Shown here: positions 42,357 through 55,836 of the stretch, piece by piece
How the letters are laid out: each line of letters starts with the position of its first letter
Numbering within the stretch: the stretch's first letter is position 1
Source: Lineus longissimus
Lineage: Eukaryota; Nemertea; Pilidiophora; Heteronemertea; Lineidae
Reading direction: 5' to 3'
Length of the DNA: 64,000 nucleotides
Assembly: GCF_910592395.1 (NCBI RefSeq)
Contig: NC_088324.1
Coordinates: 992,001 to 1,056,000 of the forward strand
The notes under the pieces: model-generated
The model's database searches: none
The model's input: only the letters and a program-made list of their open reading frames with translations
What the model was told of the DNA's origin: nothing
Translations under genes and position numbers: made by a program

Positions 42357-42721
42357 GTCGGGCAAGTAACTGGTGAAATTTAAACTGGTAGTTGTCCACG
42401 GACATTTTTAGATCATCGGACAAGTTTGAGAGACGCTGATATACCTACCCGTTTCAACCAAGTGTCGAAAGAATCGTTAAGAAATGTCCCCTATAGCCAA
42501 ATTAGCAAAAATCAGAATTAGTGTTTTCATCAAATAATTTCTTTATATCTGTAGATTTGTCACAGCAAATATCTTTTCAGTACTTCTCCAAATATGCACT
42601 TGACAGTTAAGATCCAATTACGATGACGCGATAGACTGCCTCGGGAGTCTATGCAAACATACTCGCGTCTAATTGATAGGTCATCCTCGAACCTATGAAT
42701 ATTCAATGGTGGTCTTGTCTT
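42357..42721 (+). repeat. dispersed repeat family A, copy 1
   Basis: From CAGTCGGGCAAGTAA to GGTGGTCTTGTC it matches 57551-57879 in the same orientation with many substitutions and small indels. No coding potential. Confidence 0.7.
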
Positions 42722-42858
42722 TGCAGAAGAACATCAGGTGCTCGCCTCCACCGTCGATGCGAGAGGTTCTTTGCAGGGGTAATTTCTGCACCAAAGTTAC
42801 TACATCATTTACAAGAAAAGCTGTAGCCAGACCAGAAAGCAATCGAATTAGCCGGTGA

Positions 42859-43138
42859 TTCAATAGCATTCCGCGATAATGACGTCACTGCAGCTGCTGC
42901 CCTCTATTTCCCCATCGCTGAATTACAGGCAATGTCGGACAAACATAGGGTTTCGTAATGGATTCAGGCTTTCTAACTAGGGCAGTTAGATTCAATCTGG
43001 CACATGTCCGAGTGTTGCAAATACTACATAATTGTTCTGAGTATTTCTCTCTCTGACTCTATGGTAATTGGTATCATTCATGCTAAAAACAATGCAGGGT
43101 CAAAGATAATTGACTTTGAAATAAGCTCAAATGCGTAT
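42859..43138 (+). repeat. dispersed repeat family B, copy 1
   Basis: TTCAATAGCATTCCGCG to GCTCAAATGCGT is matched in reverse complement by 51530-51792. It includes a TGACGTCA palindrome. Probably a nonautonomous DNA element; terminal repeats were not resolved. Confidence 0.7.
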
Positions 43139-46100
43139 GAGGTCACAGCGACTGAAAGTAGTCCGTCTTGGCGGGGGATGATGATAGACTAAAATCTAGT
43201 TCACTGTTGAACCGGGACTTATGCCACTTCGTGACAACAAAGACACAGTTCTAGTTTTAAGACACCAAACATCAAGTGATCTTCTTTCCTGTGTATATTC
43301 TACAGGCCTTAGAAAAGAGAAGGGCGGTTATTACCCATCGTACGGAGATTTCCGTATTGTGGCACCCAAGCTAATATTGCTCCGAATTCAGAGTACTCAT
43401 TCTCCGGAATGGGGAGTGCATTCCAGAACGCATTCCATTCCGTCGGGGTTTCCCGCTGACCATTGGCTTTGCTGGTCAGTTAAAATTGTCCGCGCCAATG
43501 ACTTGCACTATAAATGCATAAGCCGAGGCAGGCTGAGTTTTCTCTAATACCGGTCCATGGATTATTGTAGACCAGTTGTATTATCAAGCAGGTGACATCC
43601 CAATCTGCTAGAGGATCCCTCAGAGGCGAGATTACCGTCATTCCCATCCCGCCAACCACAAAACACAAAAACGACAAGCGTTCATTACTTTCTATTTAGT
43701 CGCTTTCGTGTTTCCATGACAACCATTGAAAAATGAATGTTCCTTTTGTTAGCGGTATCAATTACCTGCAGGTTTACCAGGAAGGAATTGAAGCTGAATG
43801 TCGTATGTTTGTCACCCTGGGAAGAGAGTTGTATACAGAGCTATTTATCTGACTCTTACTTATTCCTCAGATACATTTGGCAAATATCATGCCCAAATTA
43901 CGAATATGATGTCTTCCTCCCTTTGAGTGCGTTTGTTTGGCATTACCCAAATTACACGCAGAGGACTCAACTAAACAATGACGTGTAAGGTTTTTAAGAC
44001 ACCAACACTTTACTTGTCAAGGAGGCGCAGTTGCACAGTTGAAGATGTCCCATTTGTAGCAGTGCCACTCGATACCTTTAACCGTCCTGAAATGTTCAAG
44101 TCTTCATTTTTAATAAAGTTTCCTAGAATAGGATGGCGAGGAAATGAAAAGCACTTTGAGATAGTACAGCTGTACAGTATAAGCACTATAAGACACATGC
44201 AAGAACTTTTCATTTTTTAAGAGTGAGTTATCTAAGAAGTTGACGGCTTCACCCAGGTTGTACGTGTTGTTCAGTCGAAAGACTTGTGTTCAAAGCTGAT
44301 GTTTAACGTTTCTTTCTTAGAACATCACGTGGTACGTACGCAAAGTTTGCCAAAGGCCTGAAACACGAAAGGCCTGGTTTCACTGTGCGCAAAAGACCAG
44401 GGCTATTCCCCTTGAAGTCGAATTCATTGATCATACTCTATATCCGCAACTATAACACCTGACAAAGAAAAGTCTCTAGGTCCACCTTAATAGTGAATAT
44501 TCATGACCCTAGCAAAAGCCTATTATAGAGCAAGGCCTATCAGTCATACCTGATCAAATAGCAGAATATCCGCCAACCAACCAGAAATAAGCAGATCATG
44601 TTTGTAAGTCGTGGTGAATATTAATTGACTGGGTCGGGATGGAGTTATCTGGTTTTATAGTTCCGGAGATGGAGTATTATTTTGTTACGCAGGATACTTA
44701 AATGCGAATCGGATGTCCCAGCAATAAAATATTATCAACTCTTCTCACTTCAAGGTTGGCTCTATTTTCCAATGATATATGACAATGTCCACAGTCGATG
44801 ATGTGTACATCGATTAAAATCGAATAACAACAAGAAGCCCATTGGTTGAAGCCAAGAGCACGTGTGGAAAATCTCGTCCAAATAAATTTTTCGCGTCCCG
44901 GTGTAAAAGTAAAAAGTGTCCCCTGGAAAAAGTGTCCGGCCCTATTGTATTCTGCAATATGGTTCTATAGAGACCCTGACCGTCAATAGCTCAGAGATTG
45001 AAGCGCATAATAGAATCCTTTGTTCCCGGACATTTTAACCTAGGACATTTTAAACTTCTACACTTAAAGTATGCATTGTCCGCCCTAAAACAATAACGAA
45101 GTGTGCTAGTGGAATCTCTGAGTGAGATAAGCATGTTTTTAAAAGCCTCCTTTTAATATGTTATAGGAAATGACATTTTAAATTGGTTTCTATGGATCAA
45201 TGTAAAATAAATATATAAAAGTAATTTCCAACCACACTGTCACTTAAAAACCAATAAAACATGCTTATCACACTCAGAGGCACATTGTTTCTCAGGCTAC
45301 ATGTTGGTAACATTTATAGGGTCTAAATCCAACCGTCCAAGATTTACGCGAACATCAATGCTTGTTCTCTTGTTCAGAGCTCCATTCGTTGCCCAATGAT
45401 GAAGGCATTAACGAAAATGCTTACCCCTTTGTCTCCTACACCCACCACTGAAAAAACTAAAAGCGTATTTCCTACGACAAGTACAATGCCCTTCCCTTGC
45501 CTCAGTAGATATCAACGCATCATCAAGTCATGCGCAAGTTACTGAATGGAACCCTATCGCGGACCCTATTGTCCACATGTTCAGCAGGCCTTATCTACAT
45601 GTAGCTAACTAATTTGCGCCGTACTTTTGAATAAGATATGAGACGGTTCATCTTCACCGCTCGAGAGAATGTAAAATGTAGACTGATCACGAATCGTTGG
45701 TGTGCGCAATCCCCTTTCAGAATTGGATTTCTATGTGGTCAGGTAGGCGTAATCTACCCCAAAATACATTAAAATCATAGAAAAGGATATGTACCCAGCA
45801 TGCTGTGTATGCAACATACAGTAGTTTTATGTTAACAGCGTTTTATATTAATATTCTTTAGGCTCATTATAAAGCCCTGCCTCCGATTTTGTACTTCAAA
45901 TGCTGTGGAATATTACCATCATTTTTAAAGACTCTTTCGTGTTTGTCGACGGTTCTAGAGTACCGTATAACAAAGGCAACGTTGTGTTGCTCCTGATACC
46001 GAAAGAGAGTTGTTTGGAAGGCGGGAAAGGATGAGAATTCGGCCCCAACTTGAAGGAAGTGGGGAGTTCTTCCACCGCCACCGCCACCGCCATTTTTTCT

Positions 46101-47829
46101 CCACTTGACGTCATTGATGACGCGGTTATGTTAATTCGCCTCTGCTGTGCATGCAATTAACGTGTTCCTGCGTACACAGCAGTCGGCTGTGTACATAGCA
46201 CCTTCGTAAAATCATTTGTAGCTTCCATGTTCAATAAAAGTCGCTTGTAGCTTGCATGTTCAATAAAAGTCGCTCAGCTCCCGGACTAGAATAACAGGGT
46301 TTCTTCTCCGTGGGTTTATTGATGGTGGCTGTGGAATATCATCTTACCTGAAAGGCCTGATTTGGTTTGTGGTCACCTGTTTAAGGTCTAATCATACACA
46401 AGGAAGAGCCAACAGCAATATCAACACCCACAAACCTTAAGATTGAGAACTAATCCTGCTTTAAGCGATGTATTCAGCGCGAACAAGCCTGAGTTTAGGC
46501 CTCAGCCATCTGGGATGTTTTGGTTGATCTGTGGAGACGGCTGTATGCAAAACGAATGTTTTATTTTTTCCCTAAAAAAATTAAAACCAGAACAATGTCT
46601 TCTAGGTCGCCATGGCATCAACTCAGTTTAGAGTGGTTCGCTTGGTCACCCTGGAGAGTGTTGTGTGCAGAGCCGCTATTTTCTCCTCTTTCAATGTCGT
46701 GAATGAAAATGACATACCTGGATGGCCAAAGGCCCAATATATCAAAGTCTTGGTAGAGTTTCGGTGCGCGAGTAAAGTATTTTCTCACCACTAGATCCCA
46801 ATTTAACACGAATGGCATTTTCTTATCTCTAAATACTAAGTTTACATCAGAAAATGTTTAACATCTGACCTCAGCTCTTGCCCAACTTTTTCTTCTTGTA
46901 ATTCAACCTGACCAAGCCTTTGATGTGTCAGACCTTTGTTAGGTGGGCAACAATCATTTAACCACATGACCATGATATTCGCACCCAACACTCTGCAGCT
47001 ACCGTTGCTAGTGGAGTTGTGTTTTTCTTAAAAAGTGGGTTCATTTAATGAACACCTGTATGTAGGGTATGGTATCATTATTTCGATGTTCACCAGCAAT
47101 TTTGTTCGATAATTCCCCAAAAGGCCATTTTCCTGGAATGGAAAGATAAGACAATCAAAGGCAATCTGGTCGACAATCGTCTAGTTCATGGCTCTGATCT
47201 TGTCTGCATTTCTGAAATTTGATGTGCTTTGGTGATTAAATTTGGACTGTCAAAATAGAGTTGCCCCGACGTTAGAATCACCTCGCTGCCCCTATACACA
47301 CACGCACACCTCCCCTACACACACCTTACCTCAGACGTTACGTGGTAATGATAATCATAGAAAAAAATGAACTGCCTTTCCACCTCGCGCATGCATTAAG
47401 AAGACTTTAGGTCTAGCCCAGTTACACTGTCAATTGTCTTTGAGCAAAGCCCGTTCGCACCTAAATTCCCACAGTTCTCCTGTCTTACCAAACGGTCATT
47501 AGAGCGAATCCGGATAACCACAACCCTGCGAAACAGCTTTGAGGGTGGTCGGTAGGCCTAAACCGACAAATCATCTTTGCAATTTTGCGGGAAAAGGGTA
47601 GAAATCACAAGCAGCTCCATTCAAGATTTCGACTCCCTATCGACATGCACGCAGCACCCATCACCACATCGAAAACAAATTAAATAAAAAGGACTTCAGT
47701 AACATCATCAAGCGTCACTATGGAGACGCTGGCAAGATGGCGAGGATGCTTTTGTTAACGAGCTGTGGAGGAATACGATCAGCGATGATGGTTCATCGAC
47801 AGAGAGAAAGAAATCTAATTCGCCTCGGC
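43139..47829. other. gene-poor region
   Basis: No supported gene. At 46205-46272 a 32-bp segment (GTAGCTT.CATGTTCAATAAAAGTCGCT) is duplicated in tandem. A TGACGTCA palindrome followed on the minus strand by an ATG and (GCGGTG)n lies near 46060-46115 and could be a first exon, but evidence is weak. Confidence 0.4.
45090..45292. repeat. foldback repeat
   Basis: The arms 45116-45139 and 45256-45279 are complementary over 24 bp with one mismatch (CTCTGAGTGAGATAAGCATG). The extended flanks pair partly. It is a small MITE-like hairpin. Confidence 0.65.
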
Positions 47830-47839
47830 AGGTATCTAG

Positions 47840-49131
47840 GTATTCTGAATGCGGGGTCGGTGGTGGGAGGAATTTAACCCCTCGTCGCCTTGCCAGGTAG
47901 CCAGGTATTCTAGATGTGGGGTCGGTGGTGGGAGGAATTTAACCCCTCGTCGCCTTGCCAGGTAGCCGGGTATTCTAGATGTGGGGTCGGTGGTGGGAGG
48001 AATTTAACCCCTCGTCACCTTGCCAGGTAGCCGGGTATTCTAGATGTGGGGTCGGTGGTGGGAGGAATTTAACCCCTCGTCGCCTTGCCAGGTAGCCGGG
48101 TATTCTAGATGCGGGGTCGGTGGTGGGAGGAATTTAACCCCTCGTCGCCTTGCCAGGTAGCCGGGTATTCTAGATGCGGGGTCGGTGGTGGGAGGAATTC
48201 AACCCCTCGTCGCCTTGCCAGGTAGCCGGGTATTCTAGATGTGGGGTCGGTGGTGGGAGGAATTTAACCCCTCGTCGCCTTGCCAGGTAGCCGGGTATTC
48301 TAGATGCGGGGTCGGTGGTGGGAGGAATTTAACCCCTCGTCGCCTTGCCAGGTAGCCAGGTATTCTCGATGTGGGGTCGGTGGTGGGAGGAATTTAACCC
48401 CTCGTCGCCTTGCCAGGTAGCCGGGTATTCTAGATGCGGGGTCGGTGGTGGGAGGAATTTAACCCCTCGTCGCCTTGCCAGGTAGCCACCAGGTATTCTA
48501 GATGTGGGGTCGGTGGTGGGAGGAATTTAACCCCTCGTCGCCTTGCCAGGTAGCCGGGTATTCTAGATGTGGGGTCGGTGGTGGGAGGAATTTAACCCCT
48601 CGTCGCCTTGCCAGGTAGCCGGGTATTCTAGATGCGGGGTCGGTGGTGGGAGGAATTTAACCCCTCGTCGCCTTGCCAGGTAGCCGGGTATTCTAGATGC
48701 GGGGTCGGTGGTGGGAGGAATTTAACCCCTCGTCGCCTTGCCAGGTAGCCGGGTATTCTAGATGCGGGGTCGGTGGTGGGAGGAATTTAACACCTCGTCA
48801 CCTTGCCAGGTAGCCAGGTATTCTAGATGTGGGGTCGGTGGTGGGAGGAATTTAACACCTCGTCGCCTTGCCAGGTAGCCGAGTATTCTAGATGCGGGGT
48901 CGGTGGTGGGAGGAATTTAACCCCTCGTCGCCTTGCCAGGTAGCCAGGTATTCTAGATGTGGGGTCGGTGGTGGGAGGAATTTAACCCCTCGTCACCTTG
49001 CCAGGTAGCCAGGTATTCTAGATGTGGGGTCGGTGGTGGGAGGAATTTAACCCCTCGTCGCCTTGCCAGGTAGCCAGGTATTTTAGACGTGGGGTCGGTG
49101 GTGGGAGGAATTTAACCCTTCGTTACCTTGC
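47840..49131. repeat. 65-bp minisatellite, 20 copies
   Basis: Tandem units of 65 bp contain GGGGTCGGTGGTGGGAGGAA, TTTAACCCCTCGTCGCC and TTGCCAGGTAGCC. The GGGGTC phase marker recurs at 47853, 47918, ... 49091, with one unit 3 bp longer near 48486. Copies are nearly identical in the middle and more diverged at the ends, as expected from unequal exchange or replication slippage. Confidence 0.97.
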
Positions 49132-49572
49132 CACATGTCTATCGAGGTAGTCTACCATAAGGAGAGACTCAAGCTAGAATCATGCATAACCTTTTCCGAA
49201 TGTGACGGACGGGACTGACTGAAGGGTTAATGTTTCATTTGATTGAATGTATAATAAGTAGGCTGAGTCTTTTCGAGGCGTCAGATGCATTGGTAATGAC
49301 AGTCGCGTCAAGCCGCATCACTTTGAACCGGGATGATATGGAAGAGGTCTATTGCATCCAGGGATTGCTCGACATCTTGTCACTCACCATGATTGGTGAT
49401 TATAAATAATGAAATAAACGAGTATTATGTGACAGTGAGCCTGGACCATTTGATGAATTAAACTTGGCACTAACGATGGAGCTTGGCTGAGCATACAGGT
49501 AACCCTCACGTATATCATCCGTACATATATTCGCAAAAGCCGTGAATGTGAAAACTCGCAAAAGTTTTGTGG

Positions 49573-49793
49573 TTTAAAGGGACAATAAAGGCAGTAGCTA
49601 GGCAGACAAGATAAAGTTACACCAAGTCGCCAATAGGGGTCTCTCACATATCACAGTACGTTGAAATGATTCACGCTTGCACGAGGAATATATTCAGTGC
49701 TGAGTCTGACATGACCTAGGGCCCTTACTCTGTATATAAGTCACCTGAAGATGGCCAAATTAGCCCCTCTGCTCCCGCCTATTCCCCCTTTAA
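49573..49793. mobile_element. MITE with TTTAAAGGG ends, 221 bp
   Basis: The ends TTTAAAGGGACAATAAAGGC and, reversed, TTAAAGGGGGAATAGGCGGG are imperfect inverted repeats. The right half also occurs at 37732-37836 and the left half at 61871-61995, which defines a family. Confidence 0.65.
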
Positions 49794-50487
49794 GATTAAT
49801 TTCGCCTTGGTTTTCATTTTCGGTGGTCGTGGGTTCCGCCTTCTTCCGACCGGCGGCTACAACTTCAGCTTCAAGATTGAATTACTGCTGCCTTAGTGGT
49901 ATATCATTCTATAGAACATCACTCCTTTGAGAGTTAAAATAATTACTAAGAAATGTAGACATGGCGTACTATAGAGTAGGATTATGCTAGGTTAGGATTA
50001 GGCTTTAGGGAAAAGACCTCCTTAGGGTATTTAATCCCACCACAAACTGCTCATCAATTAATGGCGCGTTTCTTTGATCTCCCGCGAGAACAGAAACACC
50101 ACATCCTCCAGTCTCTAGACACAAATGTAGCTACTGCGCATGCGCTTACAGTTTACATTTATCTGTCCTTTTTTCGCAAAAGCTGCTCATTGGTGGAATA
50201 GCCTGGCCAAATATGTCACTCTGCCATGTATCGAAATTCTAAAACAGCTTAGAAATTCTAAAATGGCATAGTGCCTCGTTTTAGTTGAAGCGGTTTCGGT
50301 GATGAAGCCATATTCGTGGCGTTTAGAAGAAGAGACGCTGATACGACCCGCACCGTATTGGTTATCTCAAACATGCTTCACCCAAAAGGCGAGTCGTCTC
50401 GGGTTTTGTTTCTATTTTAGCTGCGTCCTCACGGTATTTGGTGAGGCAACCAATACCGCCCCTGATCGACGACTGCGGTATGAACAC

Positions 50488-50612
50488 ATTGGGTGATATG
50501 AATAAAGAGTAGTAAATGCTTTTATCTAAAACTCCATGTACATTTACACTTGGCCTTTCTGTACAAAATTGAAGTAAAAGCATTTGCTAGCCTTTATTCA
50601 TATCACCCAATA
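50488..50612. repeat. foldback MITE
   Basis: The left arm ATTGGGTGATATGAATAAAG is complementary to the right arm ending 50611, and pairing extends through (TAGTAAATGCTTTTA). About 38-bp arms surround a 50-bp loop. Confidence 0.75.
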
Positions 50613-51529
50613 TGTAAGCGTCACTCGTCTTATACATTTTCGATGTCAATTACTTAACACGACTTCGACTAAAAGGCAACATTTAGTTGAGATCATAGAT
50701 TTGCCAATTGTAGTTGAGAACCACTTAGCATTTCGTAAGCTAACCATATGGTTTCATGTGTGGTCCTGTAAGGTTTCCTGCCATATTGCAGTGGCTGATC
50801 GATGAGAGCTTCAGTGGCTGTTGATGCTTATCACAGGACTTGTGGGAGGTGATCGGCGGCGCAGCCTAGATCGAGCTGACCCCATTAGTAGGATTTCCGC
50901 CGCATGGAGACAGTTTGTAACAATGACACAAACTAGCTGACTGTTTTTTTAGTTCCACCTCGGTAATCACCTCTAACGTCCTATTTACTCGGGCCCAAGC
51001 TCCCAGAACGTGCCTTTCCTGATCCTTCAACCCTACCAGACTGCCAGACTAACCCATGGTTCAGCAGTGCGTGATGACACCCATGCCAGCATCTAATGAT
51101 AAACGACAGATCGTGCCATCGATCGGAAAATTGAGCGGTTGCTTGACATTAGGACGCCTGACTTGGTGAATGGGGGACTGATGGGATAATTGGGGGAGGG
51201 GTAGCTGAAACAGTGTGGTATGTGGGGGGAGGGGGGTGCATTGATAGGCTGATACCCGCTGGTGCCACTGACTAAGTATCCGGTGCCTCAGTCAGACTTC
51301 GTTACACCAATTACCTTTCGCACCAAACTTGTTTTGGGAAATATCTGCTTCAGTCGTGACTCACTTCTTCTTGCGTCGATTATACTCCGTGCATCAAAGA
51401 ATTGATTATCGCAGTTCTTGTAATTGCATTCCGCAACGTTACTATCTACAGCTCACAAGGTCATTTGAATAAGATATTGATGACGTTTTAGTCACGTGAC
51501 AGTCGGACATCGACACTTATTTCTACGCA

Positions 51530-51792
51530 TTTGAGCTTATTTCAAAGTCAATTATCTTTGACCCTGCATTGTTTTTAACATGAATGATACCATAGAGTCA
51601 GAGAGAGAAATATTCAGAACAATTATTTCCAACACTCGGACATGTGCCAGATTGAATCTAACTGCCCTAGTTAGAAAGCCTGAATCCATTACGAAACCGC
51701 ATGTTTGTCCGACATTGCCTGTAATTCAGCGATGGAGAAATAGAGGGCAGCAGCTGCAGTGACGTCATCTTCGCGGAATGCTATTGAACTTT
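51530..51792 (-). repeat. dispersed repeat family B, copy 2 (inverted)
   Basis: Reverse complement of 42859-43138. Confidence 0.7.
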
Positions 51793-54700
51793 CAACATCT
51801 CCACAAAATGTGATGTTTGAATCCAAATGGACGAATATCCCCGCCCATTTGGAAAATGACGGAATATCGTCCCAGCATTAGAAGACAGATACTGGAGTCA
51901 TCTGCAAGAGATTAGAAAACGAATAAAAAGGACCAATGTGACCCAAATGTGCATGATGGAACTCCATCAGGCCCACATTGACCGATAGTTTATGTAAACT
52001 TCTCACTGGTGTTACTTGAACAATACGTAGTCACCGAATCTGAGAGAAATGTCAGTGCGGAGGTTCTAAGATATACTACTCCCGTCAAGCTGTACTTAAA
52101 GTCCCCAAATCGAACTTCGAGAGGTCGTGAAAATGATCCAACTTGTCTTGGGAGACGATCAGTGCTGATGCTGTTCGCACTTTTGGAGCTGGCGATAACC
52201 GTCTGCTCAATTATTGACGACAATGAAGGTCAACAAGTAGAACTTGGACAATTAGCTGATTTACAGTTTTTAGATGAAGAGCCAGATTATCAGGAATAAA
52301 CAAAATTGTTCTTTGCTTCATCAGATAAAATGTATCCATATCCCGGTGAAAGGATTGGCAAGTTGCCATTGAAATAATGCATCTGCCTTCTCTTCATTTA
52401 CTCGGCAACATTTCATCCGTCGTAAGCACTCAACGGTTGCAACGCACTACCCATTGCTAAGGGCAGCTTTGATTTTGCGTTTTGATTTGAGTGCTGAAGG
52501 ATTTTAGGTGAACATGAATAGTCCACTAGCCCAATGTTCTGAAGCTTTGACAACACATGTACAATGTTACATGTTTCAACATTGTTCGCAAAAGCCAGAT
52601 AACCTCCACGACTGACATAACTGCGTATCCCGTAACACGCAGGTCGCTTAATAGTTCGGGTCATCAATGTCTATTGTTGGAGTTAACTGGACATCATCGC
52701 TATTGTTAGAGTAGAAATTGACAACTTCGCTGAACTTAGAAAATTTCGGAATCGCGTTGGCTTTGAAGATTGGGTATACACGAGTCTACTGTATGTTTGT
52801 CCCAGCTAGAAAGCGTGTAAATCATGCTCCGTCACACCAAGAACCAACATTCCCTGACAGAAATGATTTGCTTTTAGTCTGTAGAGTGCCAATATCTCCC
52901 TTGGACATGTTTATTTAATCACTTAATCTGCTGGTGAAAGCCGCAGAGAGACTTCAGACATCATGCACAACTTGCACCTGTTGTAGCTGTTCTCTCCAAA
53001 GCTTACCCCTTTCTCGTAACGAAGTCTTACACGGGTGGCCGTTTCAAAACCTTGATGGCTAAAAGAGCAGACATGGGAGAGGGTCAGATGGTGTCCGGCA
53101 GTGACGTTGCGCCGGTTTTCACGCACGGGACTCCATGAAGACCACAATATTACTCAATATTATGCTACCAAATGTTCTTGGCCAATAGCGTAACTCGATT
53201 CACATCATGTGATTTCAAGTCATCACATCGTATCGGATCCAAAAAAGCAATAACGGATCCAAAAAAATGTCGTAACGGATCCTAAAATATACATGTTGTA
53301 TATTTCATTAAAAACAAATTGTTTCATTATTTTCCTTTGGATTGATTTCTTTGCCAAGACATTTGGTTGCATAATATAGCAAATAGTGGATGTTTAAGGT
53401 CGTCCAATATGGAATTTTGATGGACGAAGAAATGTCATGGCGGACGAGGCTTTTCTTGATGGATTTCCCTTCTTCAACAAGTTTAGTGAAATTTTCACTG
53501 ATGAATGAATGATAATCATATACATGTAGGCATATAACACGTCGCAAATGTTTTTTTAAACATTACAAATGACTGGTTTTTGTAATGCCTTGTGCTGCAT
53601 AGTGTATTTGGTGACGAAGTTAACCGTGACGTACCTGATTAGCACCACACGTGGGGTTGATGGGAAATATATTTGTGAAACACTGGTACGATCCGCCAAG
53701 AATGCTGACACCACCTATGTTCCTGCCAAACCCTCCTCCCCTTACCCCTACAAAAAGTTATGTTCCCTCGGCTGGCGAAACAGCAGGGATATAACACCCT
53801 AGTTGTAGAAGTCTGTATTTGGCAAGATGATAAAAGTACGATATGAGACCACGGCCTTTCTAGTTCAAGTACATGTATTTGACAATAGGGTAGGACTAAT
53901 TTTCCCGGGGAACTAAATTACCTTTACACCATGGCGTAACTGTCGGTGTGTATATCATAAGCCGGTTGAGACGGGTCTATTCCACGGCCTATCAGAGGTA
54001 GAATGTACCCGTCGACACATAACCATTCTTGGCTTCTTTTTGAAATTATCTAAACATAATATTGCAATTATATTAGGAAAGAATTCCATGAATAATTTAA
54101 ATATTGTACAATATTACACCGGAACACGTGATGCTGTAGAGGTGCCTTTGGAGACAGACTGGTTGCAAATAAACATTAAGAACAGAAATAGATGTCAAGT
54201 AATGACTACTTGTGTGTTGCCCATCAAATATAGCAATGCCAGTATCCCATTGGAATTCTATCCCCGCCCTAGACAAAAACTCAGGCGGAAATGTTTGCGT
54301 ACAGGCGCCATAGGACTCGTCTATCAGCCATCCATGTGACCGTGTATCTTGTGCAAGGCACTTGTCTGTGTATGGAGTGGTCTCTAGTGTGATCTTAGGC
54401 AAGTCACTTGTTTGGCTACTGAGGTCTCTACATCTTGGGCGACTCATAAGAATCCTTGGCAAGCAAGTTGTCCCTTTGTTGAGCTGCTGTTAGGTTTAAT
54501 GATTAAAGCACTTGGACTCTTCCTTTAGTTTGGTCTTGGGCAAGGTACTTAACTGCTCACTTACAGTTTGTGACAGTTTTACAGTTCTAGTAACAACATT
54601 TTTGCTTCTTATAGATCTACTGATAACCAGTGTATCAACCAATGAGGGAGCAGATGTCTGAGTATTTTATTCTCTGTTATAATCTATTCATAAAATACTC

Positions 54701-54925
54701 TGCACTATCCAGTTATCCAAAGCGTCTGTCTGGAAGATATATTTTGGTTCACTTGCCCATGGGTATTTTATGCTAACTATAATTGACTTGATTGACAGTA
54801 TTACATTGGTAAAGTACATCGCGCCTGAGGCCATGCAAAATCAGTTCATAGTGTGCCATCGCAAGAGGTCCGTCGCGTGCTAAATCGTCGGACGGATATT
54901 ACATGTATGATATACACTAATATAT
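51793..54925. other. gene-poor region
   Basis: No supported gene. At 53227-53284 the phrase CGGATCCAAAAAA repeats about three times. 54330-54560 contains CTTGGGCAAGGTACTTAA-like near-repeats that recall a degraded SINE. Confidence 0.35.
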
Positions 54926-54927
54926 GT

Positions 54928-54990
54928 ATAATCCTAACCCTAACCCTAAACTTAACCCTCACCTTATCCCTAACCCTAATCCCTGACCCA
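54928..54990. repeat. interstitial telomere-like (CCCTAA)n, degenerate
   Basis: CCTAACCCTAACCCTAAACTTAACCCT... and further variants of the animal telomere hexamer. Confidence 0.8.
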
Positions 54991-55191
54991 GCAATCTTAT
55001 TGGCTCCGACGATTTGGCACTGGACACCAGTGCAATCAGAACATTTTCTATATCAATTAAGGTGAGTCACCATTTTTACTTGAACCCACAGTACCTGACG
55101 ACCACGGCAAGTGCTTCCTTGAACATTTGACATTGAAAAGAAAATATGTTACTATGTAAGATTTAAAGGACTTGACACTACCATTAGCATA

Positions 55192-55836
55192 GGTAACCGG
55201 AAAAACGCCGACCGACCGACCGACCGACCGACCGACCGACCGACCGACCGACCGACCGACTGACCTGCCAACCTACCGTCATATGCAGTATCCCTTTCGC
55301 TTCTCTATAGCACATGTATCTGTGTAGTGCCCAGCGCAATGGACGTGATGGAGTCCGACGTGTCTGACAGCAGCATCTCCAGTCAATTATACCGGGAAAA
55401 CGAGCCCACGCGGTAAGGATCTGATAACGATACTCTAAAGATATGCTTTGTCTACAGTCTACATGGTCAGTGGATATAAAAACATGATTTGGGCCTTATC
55501 TATGCACTGTAGTTTTTCTACTCGAGTGTCTCGACCGATGCAATGCATGAACTGCAACGCGCAACATGCATTTGTTGTCGTTTGAACAGCGCACGACGTG
55601 CGCTTGTTTACAATTTCATTTCACATGACCTGCTATCGTGGATTGGATATATCACATTGACTTATGAGAACTGAGACTCAACTACGAAACTCCTTGGGTT
55701 GGTACGACGGTAGGTGGTCGGTCAGCTTTTTTCCGGTTACCAAGCGAAAGGGATACTGCATATGACGGTAGGTTGGCAGGTCGGTCGGTCGGTCGGTCGG
55801 TCGGTCTGTCGGTCAGTCGGCGTTTTTCCGGTTACC
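55192..55836. mobile_element. 645-bp TIR element with GACC repeats and 9-bp target duplication
   Basis: TIRs of about 110 bp start GGTAACCGGAAAAACGCCGA and include a (GACC)n microsatellite and AACCTACCGTCATATGCAGT. The flanking duplication is ATTAGCATA at 55183-55191 and 55837-55845. A 9-bp duplication suits Mutator-type elements. It carries a possible coding exon at 55339-55412. Confidence 0.88.
55339..55412 (+). CDS. possible first exon inside the TIR element
   Basis: An ATG opens 24 codons (MDVMESDVSDSSISSQLYRE...) running into a strong donor (CG|GTAAGG). It could be the first exon of the parent transposase gene left in a deletion derivative, or a captured host exon. The family is not recognised. 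Confidence 0.35.

Larger units (their letters stand above)
49132..51526. other. gene-poor region with two small elements
   Basis: No coding sequence recognised apart from shadows in repeats. The elements at 49573-49793 and 50488-50612 are described separately. Confidence 0.4.

Noticed and set aside
45896-46156. First exon with CpG/CRE promoter on the minus strand
   Set aside because: An ATG followed by a GCGGTG repeat and a nearby TGACGTCA is suggestive, but no donor or downstream exon could be identified.
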